A stretch of DNA of 64,000 nt from positions 130,457,394 to 130,521,393 of the forward strand of contig CM070876.1 in NCBI GenBank assembly GCA_036365515.1, given 5' to 3'. The position numbers were made by a program, and so were the translations under genes. Numbering within the stretch: position 1 is the first letter of the stretch; each line of letters begins with the position of its first letter. Positions 46,811 through 58,009 of the stretch are shown here, piece by piece. This stretch comes from Torymus aiolomorphi (lineage: Eukaryota > Arthropoda > Insecta > Hymenoptera > Torymidae). The notes below the pieces were generated by a model that was not told the DNA's origin, did no database searches, and saw only the letters and a list, made by a program, of their open reading frames with translations.

Positions 46811-46871
46811 TATATAAGGCGGGACGTTGAGCTCCACGGCTCAGTTGGAGCCCAGCGCTCCAGGAGGTAAG
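46811..46871 (+). promoter_or_regulatory. Candidate core promoter plus splice donor
   Basis: TATATAAGG at 46811-46819 and the arthropod initiator TCAGTT at 46841-46846 lie about 31 bp apart from TATA start to the predicted +1 A (46843), the standard spacing. A consensus donor GAG|GTAAG follows at 46864-46871. The element driving it is not identified; it is antisense to the LINE at 46925-50640. Confidence 0.45.
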
Positions 46872-46924
46872 ATGCCTCCTGCGAGGGTGTAGCGGAGAGC
46901 GAGCGAGCGAGAGAGAGAGAGAGA

Positions 46925-49900
46925 GATTGATTGATTGATTTGATTGATTAGTTTATTGACGCCTTGGGGTATGACCCCATCCGGCGCTTCAAGATAGTAC
47001 AAAGTAATTACAAGGAGAAAAATAAGTGATGCGGAATATACAATATTTGAAAAATAACAGCGTAGGGCGAGTAAATGACAGAGCGAGGCGTAGAGTATAA
47101 ATATAGGGTATAAAATGTGTAACAGTATAAAATAAGATAAAATATAGCAAAAAATAATAATAATAAAGTAGGAAAAAATAGAGGTAATAATAAAATAATA
47201 AAAATAATAAAATAATAAAAATAATAAAATAATAAAAATAATAAAATAATAAAAATAATAAAATAATAAAAGAATAAAAAATAACAAAAGATAAGATGAA
47301 AAATTAATAATGCTGTTGCTAACACCGCTACCGCAGGCAGCGCGATTTTCGATGCCGGCTACAACCTCGCTCTCGACGGGTTCGCTTGCCCCGTTGGGCT
47401 GAAAAGTAGAGAAGGCGAGAGGCGCTCGTCTCTGACTCGCTTCGCCCAGTCCGCTATATCACGATTACAAAGTATTGCGCGTAGCGAGCGCTTGAAAGAC
47501 AGAGCGTTAGAGGGCGAGAAGTTAATATGCTCTTGCAGCGAGTTGAGGAGTCCATAGCCTCTAAGGCAAACGAGTGCCTGTAGGCTTCTATGCGTCTGGG
47601 TGGCGGAACAAAAGTACGCGGTGAAAGCCTAGCTGAGTGGCGTACATCAAGATCGGCGCCAGCTCGACAATTGAAGCGATCGACGAGATAGAGGGGGTAG
47701 CCGTTTGAAATAACGCGGAAGGCCTGCAGGCAAACGAAATACTCTTGTCTTCTGCGCGCTGATAGCCAACCAAGGCCAAGTCGATACGGGGTAATATGGT
47801 CTCGGAAGGGGATATTTCCCACAACGAAGCGGACACAGGTATTGAGTGCAGTCTCAAGCTTTCTTACGCGCGTTTTGTCGAGGTGATGATACACTGGGCA
47901 CGCGTAGTCGAAACGAGGGAACACAAGGCTCTCGACTAGGTGCTTGCGCAGATCTTTTGCCAAGGCATGTCGGAAGAAGCGGAGTGAGTACAGCGTACCG
48001 AACACCGCCCGTGCTACCAGCTTAGCTTGCACTTGCCAGTCGAGCGTGTGAGTGAAGGTGATGCCTAGGCTCTTTGCTTCCACTACGTATGGGAGCGCGT
48101 GACCATCAATCGTGATGCGCGGAGTAGATTGGAGGTCTATCTCTTTTACGTAGAGCTCGCTACCCACGATCAGTACCTTGGTTTTATCCGGGTTTAGGAG
48201 CAGGCCGTTCGCTCGAGCCCAATCTGCGACCGATTGTACGCCTCGATTGTCTGCTCAAATGCCTGCTGAAAATTAGCCGGGAAAAAGTGCAGATAAAGCT
48301 GCGTGTCGTCTGCAAAGATCATCACTTTGGCATAGCGTATGGCAGATGGCAGATCATTTATATAAATGGCAAAGAGTAGAGGCCCAAGAACGCTGCCCTG
48401 AGGGACCCCTGAGGCCACACTCAGCCAGTCAGAAATATTTCCGCCAGCGTCGACTACTGACTGAAGGCGATCCGCTAGGTAAGAGAAGAACCACCGCAGT
48501 ACTCTGTTGGAGACGTTAATTCCACTGAGCTTGGCAAGCAGTGTCGAGTGTGGAATCATGTCGAAGGCCTTGGAAAAGTCAAAAAGTATTAAAAAGGTGA
48601 GCATTCTGTCATCTATTGCCTGACGTATGTCATCAAAAACACCCAAAAGCGCGGTTTGCGTCCTGTGCCCACGACGAAAACCAGCCTGGCGAGGGTGTAA
48701 AATTCTGTGCACTTCAAGATAGCCTTGGAGCTGGCCGTGGACCAGCCGCTCAAGCACCTTTGAGAGCTCAGGGAGCTGCGCAATAGGTCTCGTGTCAGAG
48801 AGCTGGCCGATAGTTTTTGATTTGGCAAGTGGCCGAATCAGGGCCTTTTTCCATTCAGCCGGAAACACAGCATGCTCTAAACTTGCGTTGAACAGCCTCG
48901 TGACGTGCGTGATGATAACTGGCGAAGCCAATTTAAGTAAAGGGATTGGTAGTCCATCGCATCCCGTAGCTTTGGAAGAGCAGCTCTGTAGGGCTTCGGT
49001 CACCTCGCGCTCTGTCATTGGATGGAAGTCAAAGCGGCATTGGAGGTGGCTGGCGAGAGATTCAGGGCCTGCACTCTCAAAGTCTGCTTCGGTAACAGAT
49101 GGGTGCCGATCTACCGTTCTCTCAAAGTACGCATTCAAAGTTGGAGCATCGAAGCTAAGTAGTGGATCCGGCGGGCTCGATGAAGAAATGCGCAGTCGAC
49201 GGAGCTCGCGCCATTTTGCATCCTCAGTTGGCGATTCTGCTAGGCGGGTCGCGATGTATTTGTTTTTGGCGCCGTCGAGTGCATTGCACACTTCGGAGCG
49301 GAGCTGTCGGAAGCGGGTCATGTCGCTCGGCGTTTTTGATTCGCGCGCAGTTCTATACGCACGGTCGCGCACCTTCATCAGTGCCCTAATTTGGGGGTTA
49401 ACCCATGGTTTTCGGCGTGATGAAAGCGTTACAGTTCGAAGAGGGCACGCTGCATCGTAGGCAGTTACAATAGCGTGGGTGAGTGCACGCTCAGCAGCTT
49501 CGATGTCTACAGGGCAAGGCCCTAGTGCAAGTACAGATGCAGGTGTGGTTGTGATGAAAGTGTTCAAAGGGAGAGGTGCAAATAAGTTTATAGGAGGGAG
49601 GTGTTGGTAGAGGTTCTGGTTTAGCTGCACGGGATTGACCTTCTTAAGATTACGCAGCGCGATTGTTTTCACGATCGCGGCAGGCATACTACAATTTAGC
49701 CTGAGCTCGACAAAGTCATGCCCCGCAATAAAAGGGGCGGCCGACTTGGTGAGTGCAAGGACGCTGTCACTACTCTTTAGAATGAAGAGGTCAATCCACG
49801 TATGTGAGCCTCGCCAGCCATGGTGGTGAGTGGGATCAGAGGGGACGAGGTGGAGAGAATTCGTATCAAGGTAGTCTTGGAGTCGGACGGCTGCTGGGGA

Positions 49901-50640
49901 AGTAGGGGTGGCCATATTAATATTGAAGTCGCCTGCTACTATGGTGGAATTGAAGTGTGGTACATAGGTAGAAAGGCAGTTGAAGAAATGGTAGGGATAT
50001 GCAGCGTGAGGTCGCCGGTAAATAGCCGGAAGGAGGAGTTTGAGCTGGTCTTTTCGCACTTCACAAATGATAAATTCCGGACTACTGTCGTAGAGGGCAT
50101 CGGAGCTAGCCAAAATTCAACGCTAAAAGTGTCGCGGACGTAGAGACTAGCTTGAACTGCAGCACCTCAAATGATAGGGCTTTCTGCAAACTGTACACTG
50201 TATACGGAGCTTGGGCTCGATCAGCTTCCTGCATATGATGCACGATTTGCGCATATCACACGGGCAATAATAATAATTGGCAGAAGCCACGAGCAGACGG
50301 CGCGGAGCGCGGTGTTTATACCGGGCCAGCAGACGTTACAGTCCGATGATTCGTACTGCGGATATGATGGGCACATGTGACGACAACAATAACAATGACG
50401 AACAAGCAGCCGACGATTTAAATTTAAATTTACATGGGACGATATAACGACAAAAACGAACAAAGGTATATAAGCGCAACACGCATAAATTTTGCCGCGG
50501 ACGACAAAAAAACGCACTTCGCGATACCTGACTGCGATGCAAACGGCAGGTGTTAATACGGCTGAGCAGGAGCATGCAATCGACGAGATGTCAGGCAGCT
50601 GGATCAGCAGCGCAGATTGAGCCGATGGTTCACCGTTGGA
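46925..50640 (-). mobile_element. Non-LTR retrotransposon on the minus strand
   Basis: RT-encoding LINE whose 3' end on the minus strand is a run of AATC units (46925-46950 as GATT on the plus strand), next to a short GA run. GC-rich coding part 47454-50115; the 3' part 46950-47453 contains an (AATAA)n-like purine-rich run at about 47195-47280. The 5' end is uncertain; sequence up to about 50640 has similar composition. Confidence 0.8.
47454..50150 (-). pseudogene. LINE ORF2: endonuclease and reverse transcriptase, frameshifted
   Basis: Minus-strand reading: endonuclease AGDFNIN (about 49925), GSHTWIDLFIL and AGHDFVELRL; linker; RT GCDGLPIPLLKL (about 48960), DTRPIAQLPELSKVLERLVH, RQAGFRRGHRTQTAL, ILFDFSKAFDMIPHSTLL (about 48570), SGVPQGSVLGPLLFAIYIND and catalytic FADDTQLYL (about 48310). 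A frameshift at about 48235 moves the reading to 48167-47454, starting LNPDKTKVLIVGS and ending near the C-terminus (YRLGLGWLSARRRQEYF). The endonuclease start is frameshifted too, at about 50105. FADD and the LFDFSKAFD block suggest a Jockey/CR1-like clade; the first half of the endonuclease was not fully traced. Confidence 0.85.
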
Positions 50641-50997
50641 AATAGTTACGAAAGGAACTTTATTTTTTATAATATAAGAATATACTATTTACTAAAATAA
50701 CATAATATAAATAAATATTAATGCTGTGAATTATGCTTTTCAGGTGTACAAGCAAGTATACATCTATCAAATAGGTGTATACTTGAATCTTCTCTAAAGA
50801 TTAAAGAAAAACGAATTATTGATTATTGTGTTTTGATCATTGATTATATTACTTATTGTCTATTGATTAGTGTTTTTTGACTATTGTTTATTGATTATTG
50901 TTTGTTGATTATTGTCTATTTAATATTGATTATTGTTTATTGAATATTCACCATTAAATATCGATTATTGGCTATTAGCATTTAAATATTAGTAGTT
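50641..50997. other. AT-rich spacer with TTGATTATTG-type low-complexity run
   Basis: About 350 bp. From about 50810 to 50990 words such as TTGATTATTG and ATTGTCTATT recur irregularly. No gene seen. Confidence 0.5.
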
Positions 50998-51000
50998 TAA

Positions 51001-51263
51001 TGGAGCATGACAATGTTGAGCAAGTTATTGATGAAAATCGTCGTCGCGGTAGACCTAGAATTAGACGTACTTCTGAGGAGGAAAGGGAGTTCCGAGAAAG
51101 GCAACGGGTTTTAAGAAATGAAAGAGAAAGACGATCCAGGGCTCGGTGCGTTAATAATGTCAATAATAATGAAATGGAGAATGACAATGTTGAGCAAGTT
51201 ATTGATGAAAATCGTCGTCGCGGTAGACCTAGAATCAGACGTAATTCTGAGGAGAATAATTGA
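51001..51263 (+). CDS. Small ORF with duplicated AT-hook (Helitron-associated)
   Basis: 87 codons. The motif ENRRRGRPRIRR, with a GRP core as in AT-hooks that bind the minor groove, occurs twice. The DNA carries the same ~78-bp segment at 51003-51080 and 51177-51254, a 174-bp (58-codon) direct duplication that keeps frame. Between them is a highly charged stretch (EEREFRERQRVLRNERERR) resembling the basic N-terminal region of insect Helitron proteins. It is probably the truncated start of a Helitron protein. Whether it is expressed is unknown. Confidence 0.45.
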
Positions 51264-51325
51264 GAAGAATTAATAATTTATAATTAATTAAACTATTAAG
51301 TAAATAATAAGAGTAATATAATAAT

Positions 51326-51588
51326 ACACACTGCACCCATGCTAGAGCCCTCTCCACTGTCTTTTTTCCTAAATCTATTTGGTTTTTATTTTCCATGCTC
51401 TCGTCTATCGGTCGTATTGGAGGTCTATTTTTTTTTGTTTCTACGTGACAATGAAATTCGTTACACCATGTATTTAGAATTAAAATTTTAATCGAATAAT
51501 TAACAGTATACATTAACAAATATATTTACGTAATGAGTCACATTACACAATTATTGTAGTCGACTTAAGAGAACACAGCTACATTGTA
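51326..51588. repeat. Helitron-associated repeat, copy 1
   Basis: About 93 percent identical by eye to 57718-57980. On the minus strand both copies keep an open frame of 65 codons or more starting MLMY and containing WCNEFHCH. This copy is followed at once by helicase coding sequence. Confidence 0.85.
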
Positions 51589-52085
51589 ATGGGTGAAGGA
51601 ATTTTACCAGAATATCTTAATTCATTGAATTCACAAAATTTACCACCTTACGAATTGCATTTACGAATAAATTCTATTGTTATGCTTATCAGAAATATTA
51701 ATATACATGAAGGACTATGTAATGGAACACGATTAAGAATTTTAGATTTAAATAATAATTTATTGAAATGTAAAATTTTAGCGGGGATAAAGAGGGTCAA
51801 GTTGTTTTTTTAAATCGCATTACTTTATATTCTGATAACGAGTATCCTTTTACTTTCAAAAGAAGACAGTTTCCAATAAAATTGGCATTTGCAATGACTA
51901 TCAATAAAGCTCAGGGCCAAACATTTTCAAATGTATTAATTGATTTACAAAAAGATGTTTTTAGTCATGGACATTTATATGTTGCAATTTCGCGTGTCCG
52001 TTCTTGGAGTGGATTAAAATTCTATTTAGGTTCTAATCGAGTTAATAATAAAGTAAAAAATTACGTTTTTAAAGAAATTTTATAA
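51589..52085 (+). pseudogene. Helitron helicase C-terminal fragment, one frameshift
   Basis: Helitron proteins join a HUH Rep nuclease to a Pif1-type helicase used in rolling-circle transposition. The frame 51589-51813 contains LNSLNSQNLPPYELHLR, VMLIRNIN and GLCNGTRLRI, typical of the helicase region before motif V. A frameshift at about 51780 leads to FPIKLAFAMTINKAQGQT (about 51870), VYVAISRVRS-like HLYVAISRVRSW (motif VI, about 51975) and an end at 52085. Walker A/B motifs and the Rep domain are absent. The fold is recognisable and the product is certainly non-functional. Confidence 0.82.
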
Positions 52086-52114
52086 TAAATAGTATCTTTA
52101 ATGTATGTATGTAT

Positions 52115-52118
<4 letters not shown>

Positions 52119-52149
<31 letters not shown>

Positions 52150-52161
52150 TTTTTTTTTTGT
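52119..52161. repeat. (TTA)n plus poly-T, 3' flank of R1-clade copy B
   Basis: TTA units at 52119-52149 and a T run at 52150-52161. On the minus strand this is the A-tail of the LINE followed by (TAA)n. Confidence 0.9.
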
Positions 52162-52422
52162 TTTTCCGAGGTACTAGGTGAATCTTCCGGGGTGCCCGTT
52201 CTTGCTTTGGAGGTAGAGCAAGAAGGGAGGCCCACTAAGACCATCACGGAGTAGCGGACTCCGTGGTGTGAGGGATTTCTACCCCCTAAACACCCAAAAC
52301 CTATCCCAACGGCAGCCTCGACCCGGAACCGTTTTCGCATTACTTCAGGACGGGCCGCAGCCCTACCGCCCTCGAGGACGTCATCCGTCCTTCCTACGTT
52401 CTTTCTTTCTACGATAACCTAT

Positions 52423-55387
52423 CTAATCTATTAAGCATCCGTCTCGTTTTCTCGCGTGCAGTACCCCTTCGATGAAGGTATTTATCGCGTCCCATCGGTC
52501 TTTCTCTGAAAGCATGCATTCGATCATCACGTCGGGCGAGAGTCGTCCTACCATCACCTCCAATCGTTGTCTTTCCGCGGCCCACCTATTACATGCGAAA
52601 AAGGTGTGTTCCGCGTCATCCCTCTCGTGCCCGCAGTATTTACATTTCGGCGTATTTATTTTACCTAATTTAAATAGGTAATATCGAAAGTATCCATGTC
52701 CTGTCAGGAACTGCGTAAGGTAAAAGTTAACCTCTCCGTACTTCAGTCCCAGCCACCTCGTTATGTCTTGAATCAATAGGTAGCTCCATCTACCCTTCGT
52801 CCCCACCCTCCACCTGTCATGCCAAGTTTGTAGCATCTGAAAGCGGGCTTCGCCCTCCGCATCTGCCCGTCCTACTTCTGCGCTCCTATCGTAGATCTGC
52901 TTCCGTTCCCGTGCGAGCAGGTCGATCGCAATCATACCAACTATCACCGCCACAGCCTCTACCGACACCGTCCGATACGAATTCTCAGCGTACCTCGCCG
53001 CTGCATCGCCATCATTCTCTTCCTGTACTTGATAACTTCCATGGCATCAGCCCAAATCTCCGTTCCATAGAGGAGTATAGAGTTGGTCGACGCCATGACA
53101 AGTCTTCTCTTGGATGTCCGCGGGCCTCCAACGTTGCGCATTAACCTACTTAGTGCTACTATACGTGCTTCTGCCTTTGCCGTTACTTCCCTGATGTGGG
53201 GCCAAAAGCAAAGCTTTGAGTCCAGGGTGACACCTAGATACTTCGCAGTCGGCCTCATAGTTACTAACTCGGATCCTGAATACACCGGTAGTATCGCAGG
53301 GATCTCTTTACGTGTCAATAGTACTACCTCGGTTTTCGCCAGCGCGAGACTGAGCCCGTGCTCCGTCATCCACCTAGTTACTCGTTTCATTACCTGGCAC
53401 AAGATAAGTTGTGCCAAGTCCGCGTTCCGTGCTTCTACCACCACCATGACGTCGTCCGCATATCCTACGAGAAATGCCCCGTTGGGCATGTCCAGGCGCA
53501 GCAAACCGTCGTACGACGGGATCCAAAAATCGGGGCCCAACAGTGATCCCTGTGAAACGCCTGCCGTAATTTCCCTAACCACCGTCCCTTCGCTCGTCCC
53601 GATAATGAGTCCGCGATCCCGGAAGTAGTCCTCTGCTACGCGTAGTATGTAGGGTGGGACCCCGAAGCCCCTCGGCGCTGCGAGTAGGTCTACCCAGCGT
53701 GCCGAATTGAAAGCGTTTTAAACGTCCAGTGTTGCTACCAACACCAGTGGTCGCGCTCCGTGACATCGTTTCCTTGATCGCCCCTCCGCCGCGGTAACCG
53801 ATCGTATCGCGCCTATCGTCGAAAAACCCTTTTTAAATCCATACTGGTTTTCCGATAAACCCCCTGACTGTTGTATCGCGATCTAGATTCTGCTCCTTAA
53901 TAGCGCCTCCATACCCTTGCCGATCGTGTCTAATAGGCTAAGCGGCCGATACGCGGACGGGGATGTCATGTCTCCCTTCCCCTTGCTGATAAGGACAAGC
54001 TTCGCCCTTTTCGAACGACTGCTGAAAACACCTTCCCTGAGACATAAGTTGTAGGTATCCAGTAAGGTTTCCGGGCAACGCGAGGCGATGGCCTTTAAAA
54101 CCTCCACTGGAATCCCATCGGGGCCTGGTGCCTTACCGCTTTTAAGAGATCTAATCGCTACCCGTAGCTCAGGCTCCTCCTGTCGCTCGTCCTCATACAG
54201 AGTCTCTTCCCTCGGCGGATGCTCAGGGAAAAGCCCGTGAGATATCTCACTTATCAACCGCGCTTCCTTTATCTCCGGTGGCTTCATTTCCCCTATTCTA
54301 CGAGTTACGATTTTGTAGCCTACTCCCCATAGGTCAGAGTTAACTTCGTCGCACACCTCCTTCCAGCATCGTCGCTTACTGGATTTAATCGCGAGTCTTA
54401 ACCTTTTTTGTGCCTGTTTAAATTCAGCGTTAATAACAGTGGCCCCGCGTCGTTCCCGTGCACGCTGTGCCCGTCTACGAAGCCTCAAGCGTACCCTACA
54501 TAACTCCGCGATCTCCTCTGTTCACCAGTACGCTGGTTGGCGGCGGTTTCCATTTCTGCTTCGCGGCATAGAGGCATCGTATGCTCCTACTATAGCTGAC
54601 GTTGCCCCGGTCACCTGGGCTTCCGCACGCTCCCGGCCTGATAAATCATTTTCGTCGGACCTTTGTGGTACACTTAGCGTTTCTACTAGCCGATCCACGT
54701 TTAATCGATGAGCGTTCCACCGCGGTAATGGTCTGCTCGCTTGGGGTACACCTACCCTATCTAAAACCGTAAAGATGATGTACTGGTGATCACTGCCTGA
54801 CTCTTCCTCTAAGACCTGCCAGTTACTAATCCTCGGTACTAGTTGCTCAGATGCAAAAGTGACGTCTGGTATGGATTCGCCGACCCCGGGACGTCGACAA
54901 GTAGTGACCGTGCCCTCGTTCGCAACCTCCAATCCTAATCTAGCGGCCATCTCGAGTAAATCCCTGCCCCTACTGTTAGTCTCTGGCATACCCCATTCTA
55001 TCGCCCTTGCGTTAAAATCTCCTGCAACCAGTAGAGGAGGCCAGAGATATTCCGCAATACGTCTTCCATGCGTTCAACCTGCCTAAAAAATTCGTTTCTT
55101 CGTAAGTTGGGGGATATATACACGCTCACGTAGGTAACATCCTCGACGCGCGCCCATACTAGACCCGCCCTCTTGGCTCATCCGGTAATCTTTGACCTAT
55201 GTCTACGTGATATCCAGACCGCCGCTGTGTCGGTTTCGTCCGCGAATCACGTGGTCGTATTGCGGGCCCGATGCCTATACTGTTCGCTAGCCAATGACAC
55301 GTCCGCGAGCCCCTGGCTCACTCGATTAGTGAGCAGGTCGTCAGCGAGTACGGCGCCATTCGTGTTTATTTGTAGAATCGTCGTCAT
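52423..55387 (-). pseudogene. R1-clade ORF2 of copy B, several lesions
   Basis: ATG at 55387 gives MTTILQINTNGAVLADDLL, the usual start of an APE endonuclease in this clade, three bases after the ORF1 stop (TAA AAA ATG). The endonuclease continues at 54989-54522 (MPETNSRGRDLLEM, GESIPDVTF, GSDHQYI), RT at 54488-53883 (SGKAPGPDGIPVEVLK, SAYRPLSLLDTIGK) and 53766-52959 (GVSQGSLLGPDFWI, catalytic YADDVMVVV), and the C-terminal zinc knuckle CKYCGHERDDAEH at about 52650. Lesions include a stop near 53718 (TAA where copy A has AAA or AGA), frameshifts near 54530, 53770 and 52970, and others in the endonuclease. Copy A is intact where B is broken and the reverse. Confidence 0.88.
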
Positions 55388-55390
55388 TTT

Positions 55391-56743
55391 TTAGGCCGCT
55401 TTTACTTTTCTAGCTCGTCCCTGAAAGCGACGCATGTCCCCGTGCCCGGGAAATGCGCTAGATCCATGACCGCAACCCCGCCCCCCATTTTTTACACAAG
55501 AAGCAGGTCTGGCATCCGGTCTCGCGCGACAGTCCCTGGCCACGTGATCTGGTTTTCCACATTTCCTGCATAATGCACTACGATCCTCGGAGTTACAGTC
55601 CTTTTTCAGATGCCCAAAGCCTTGGCATCTGAAACATTGCGGAACCACTATCCGCTTTCTAACTCGGTAGCTGAAATATCCTATTTTAAGCCTCCCTATC
55701 CTTAGGAGAGTCATGGCCGCAGTCTCATCCATTTCGACTATGGCCATCCTCCGCTCTCCTCCCCCTGCGTCAAATACGTGGGTGCTAAGGTTACACATGT
55801 CGCTTGCCTCCTCCCTAATCGCGGCGTTTACCTGTTCTTCGGTGGTCACGCACGTCATTCGGCCTATTTCCAGTGTAAGCCTTGGAGTGAGGCCTTTAGC
55901 CTGGTATTCATTTCCCAGATTTTCCTGGATAACTCTCTGGAAGGCCTCCTTGTCTTCTGATCGCTTCTCCAGTTCTAAGAGAACCCCACCGTTTTTAGTC
56001 AGTCGGATGTTTCTCACGACCACCTTCGCTTCTTCAGGTTTAACCTTAGAAGTGAGGTCCTTAAGTATCTCTGCATAGCTCTTCTTCCCGGTTGACGTTA
56101 TGTGTATTGCGCATCGTCGAGGCCGAGGAATTACCTTCTTCTCCTTCCTGTCCAGCTGCTGCTACTGAGGACCCATGATCTTCCCACGATCTGGCCGCGT
56201 CGGCTTCTTTATCCTGGTGACTGTGGTGAATCCGTTCTGCTCCGTCCTCCCTCTCTTGGATGGGGAATCCTGCACCGGGCTGTCCCTTAATCGACGCTTT
56301 TTGCTCGGAGTTGCCTTCCCCGCTGCTCGGTCTCTAATTACCGGTGCTTCGCCATTTCTCTCATCTGCTGCCGTTCCACGTGCTGGTTGTACCCCGGCTG
56401 AGCGGACTTCCTCTAGAGCCTCGGCCGCCGCGGTCAGAACTATTATCCCATCTTTTACCGGCATTGCGATGTTCTTCTGCTTGGAAGTTATGTCCCGCAT
56501 GCAGCTCAGTAGGCGCTTCATGACGTTCAGGATTTCTTTCATTCTCTCCGATTGGTCCCGCTGATCTCTACTCTCACTTACCAGCCGCATCATCTCCTGG
56601 GCGAATATGCTAGTTCCATCGGATCTGCTATCAGTCGTCACATCCAGGATCGTTCGGGCTGTGCGGTCAGTCGGCGTGTTCGCTCCGCCTTCCCTTCCTT
56701 GGATTTCTACATCTATATCTTTGATTTTGAGGTGAGTCATCAT
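55391..56743 (-). pseudogene. R1-clade ORF1 (Gag-like), one amber stop
   Basis: A 450-codon frame from ATG 56743, interrupted only by a TAG at 56164-56162 (CAG elsewhere likely) and otherwise in one frame to TAA at 55393-55391. N-terminal half: charged, with methionine-rich helices. C-terminal half: GGVLLELEKRSEDKEAF and then zinc knuckles CFRCQGFGHLKKDC and CRKCGKPDHVARDC (C-x2-C-x4-H-x4-C) plus a third Cys-rich piece, the standard R1-clade ORF1 layout. ORF1 would bind the LINE RNA. The product before the stop lacks the knuckles. Confidence 0.85.
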
Positions 56744-57490
56744 GCATATAATCTGTGTTTTAAGACGGTTCGCCCATTATGGGAGCCACACCTCGGTGTG
56801 GCTACTATCCCCGCCTGTAAGAAACCCTATTTATGGGTGCCGAAGCCGAGAGGCGGTTTGTCGGACGGTCACTCTTATCGGCACCTAGTGACTCTACAGA
56901 AAAAAGGTTACGGGATAGGCCCGCGCCATAATGAAGAAAAAGGTTTAACGTCACCCCTACCGAGTGGGCGATGTTGGGTCCGTCCCAACACCTGACCCAA
57001 ACCTCAGGCTAGACGGTGTCCGATTTGCCCTACGCAGTTTCGGGTATAAGGAAATATTGACCATGTAATTCTTCACACCTGCGCCCGCCTGACCTGGTTC
57101 AACCCTTCCATTGGCTCCAGTCGGTGGATACGTGTTGCGCTTCCCACATTGAACATGCACTTTCACTAGGTTTTCGCCCGTATTTCAGAGACTTATGCAC
57201 CCTAATATTACTCCATGCAGAGGTTAGGTACTAACTTCACGCATCACCCCGGTCGAGCAGTTTACTACTCTTCCCTTGGCTAGTTTGAACGGAATATCCA
57301 CAGACCGTCGGCCGCAGCCCACTCATACTGTGCCCATTCATTCGTCCATTCTCACGTTCCTCCGTCCGCGACTGCTTATTCAATATATTTGCAGCTGACC
57401 GGTCCCAGCTGGCCCATCCCCGATCCGCAACCTGGGGACGCGCCCGATAGCATGGAAAAATGCTCATCTATGACTAGATAGACCTCGGGA

Positions 57491-57717
57491 TTATTATTAT
57501 TATAATTATTATTATTAGTGTACAATTTAAAATGAAGAAAATATTTACATTTATTAACATATGTTTAATATGTTTACTTTATGCAATGTATAGGTAAAAT
57601 CGTGTTCTTTGAAATGTTATAGAATATGTCTAGAGAATAAATAGAAAGAATATGGTTTAACACGAATTATAGATAATTAAAGTGTGTAAAAATTGTTATA
57701 CTTTGAGTATAACACTA
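57491..57717. other. (TTA)-type repeat and AT-rich spacer
   Basis: ATTATTATTAT words at 57491-57518 mark the 5' flank of R1-clade copy B. The rest shows nothing recognisable. Confidence 0.6.
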
Positions 57718-58009
57718 TACACACTGCACCCATGCTAGAGCCCTCTCCACTGTCTTTTTTGCTAAATCTATTTGCTTTTTATTTTCCATGCTCTCTTCTA
57801 TAGGCAATATTGGAGGTCTATTTTTTTTTGTTTCTCTGTGACAATGAAATTCGTTACACCACGTATCTAGAATTAACATTTTAATCGAATAATTAACAGC
57901 ATACATTAACAAATATATTTACGTAATGAGTCACATTACACAATTATTGTAGTCGACTCAAGAGAACACAGCGACATTGTAGGCGCGCGTAGCGCGCCCA
58001 ACATTCTAG
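57718..58009 (+). mobile_element. Non-autonomous Helitron (3' end resolved)
   Basis: Contains repeat copy 2 (57718-57980) followed directly by a perfect hairpin GGCGCGC-GTA-GCGCGCC (57982-57998), seven bases and CTAG (58006-58009), then T. This is the Helitron 3' terminus: hairpin close to CTRR, insertion before T. The 5' end should start with TC near 57715 but is not certain. The minus-strand 65-codon frame (57912-57715) is conserved with copy 1. Confidence 0.7.

Larger units (their letters stand above)
50998..52085 (+). mobile_element. Helitron remnant (AT-hook piece, dispersed repeat, helicase C-terminus)
   Basis: Three parts in a row: a short ORF with two AT-hook-like motifs (51001-51263), a ~262-bp repeat shared with 57718-57980 (51326-51588), and the C-terminal part of a Pif1-like Helitron helicase (51589-52085). 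The Rep domain and most of the helicase are missing, so this is an internally deleted copy. Confidence 0.7.
52120..57490 (-). mobile_element. R1-clade LINE copy B, long copy with both ORFs
   Basis: Minus-strand element with 5' untranslated sequence (57476-56744), ORF1 (56743-55391), ORF2 (55387-~52423) and a 3' part homologous to copy A ending in A-tail and (TAA)n at 52119-52161. The 5' side is also bounded by TAA-type repeats (57491-57518). It looks nearly full-length at about 5.3 kb. GC-rich relative to its surroundings. Confidence 0.88.

Noticed and set aside
48792..49460. 222-codon plus-strand ORF
   Set aside because: Shadow of the minus-strand LINE RT gene.
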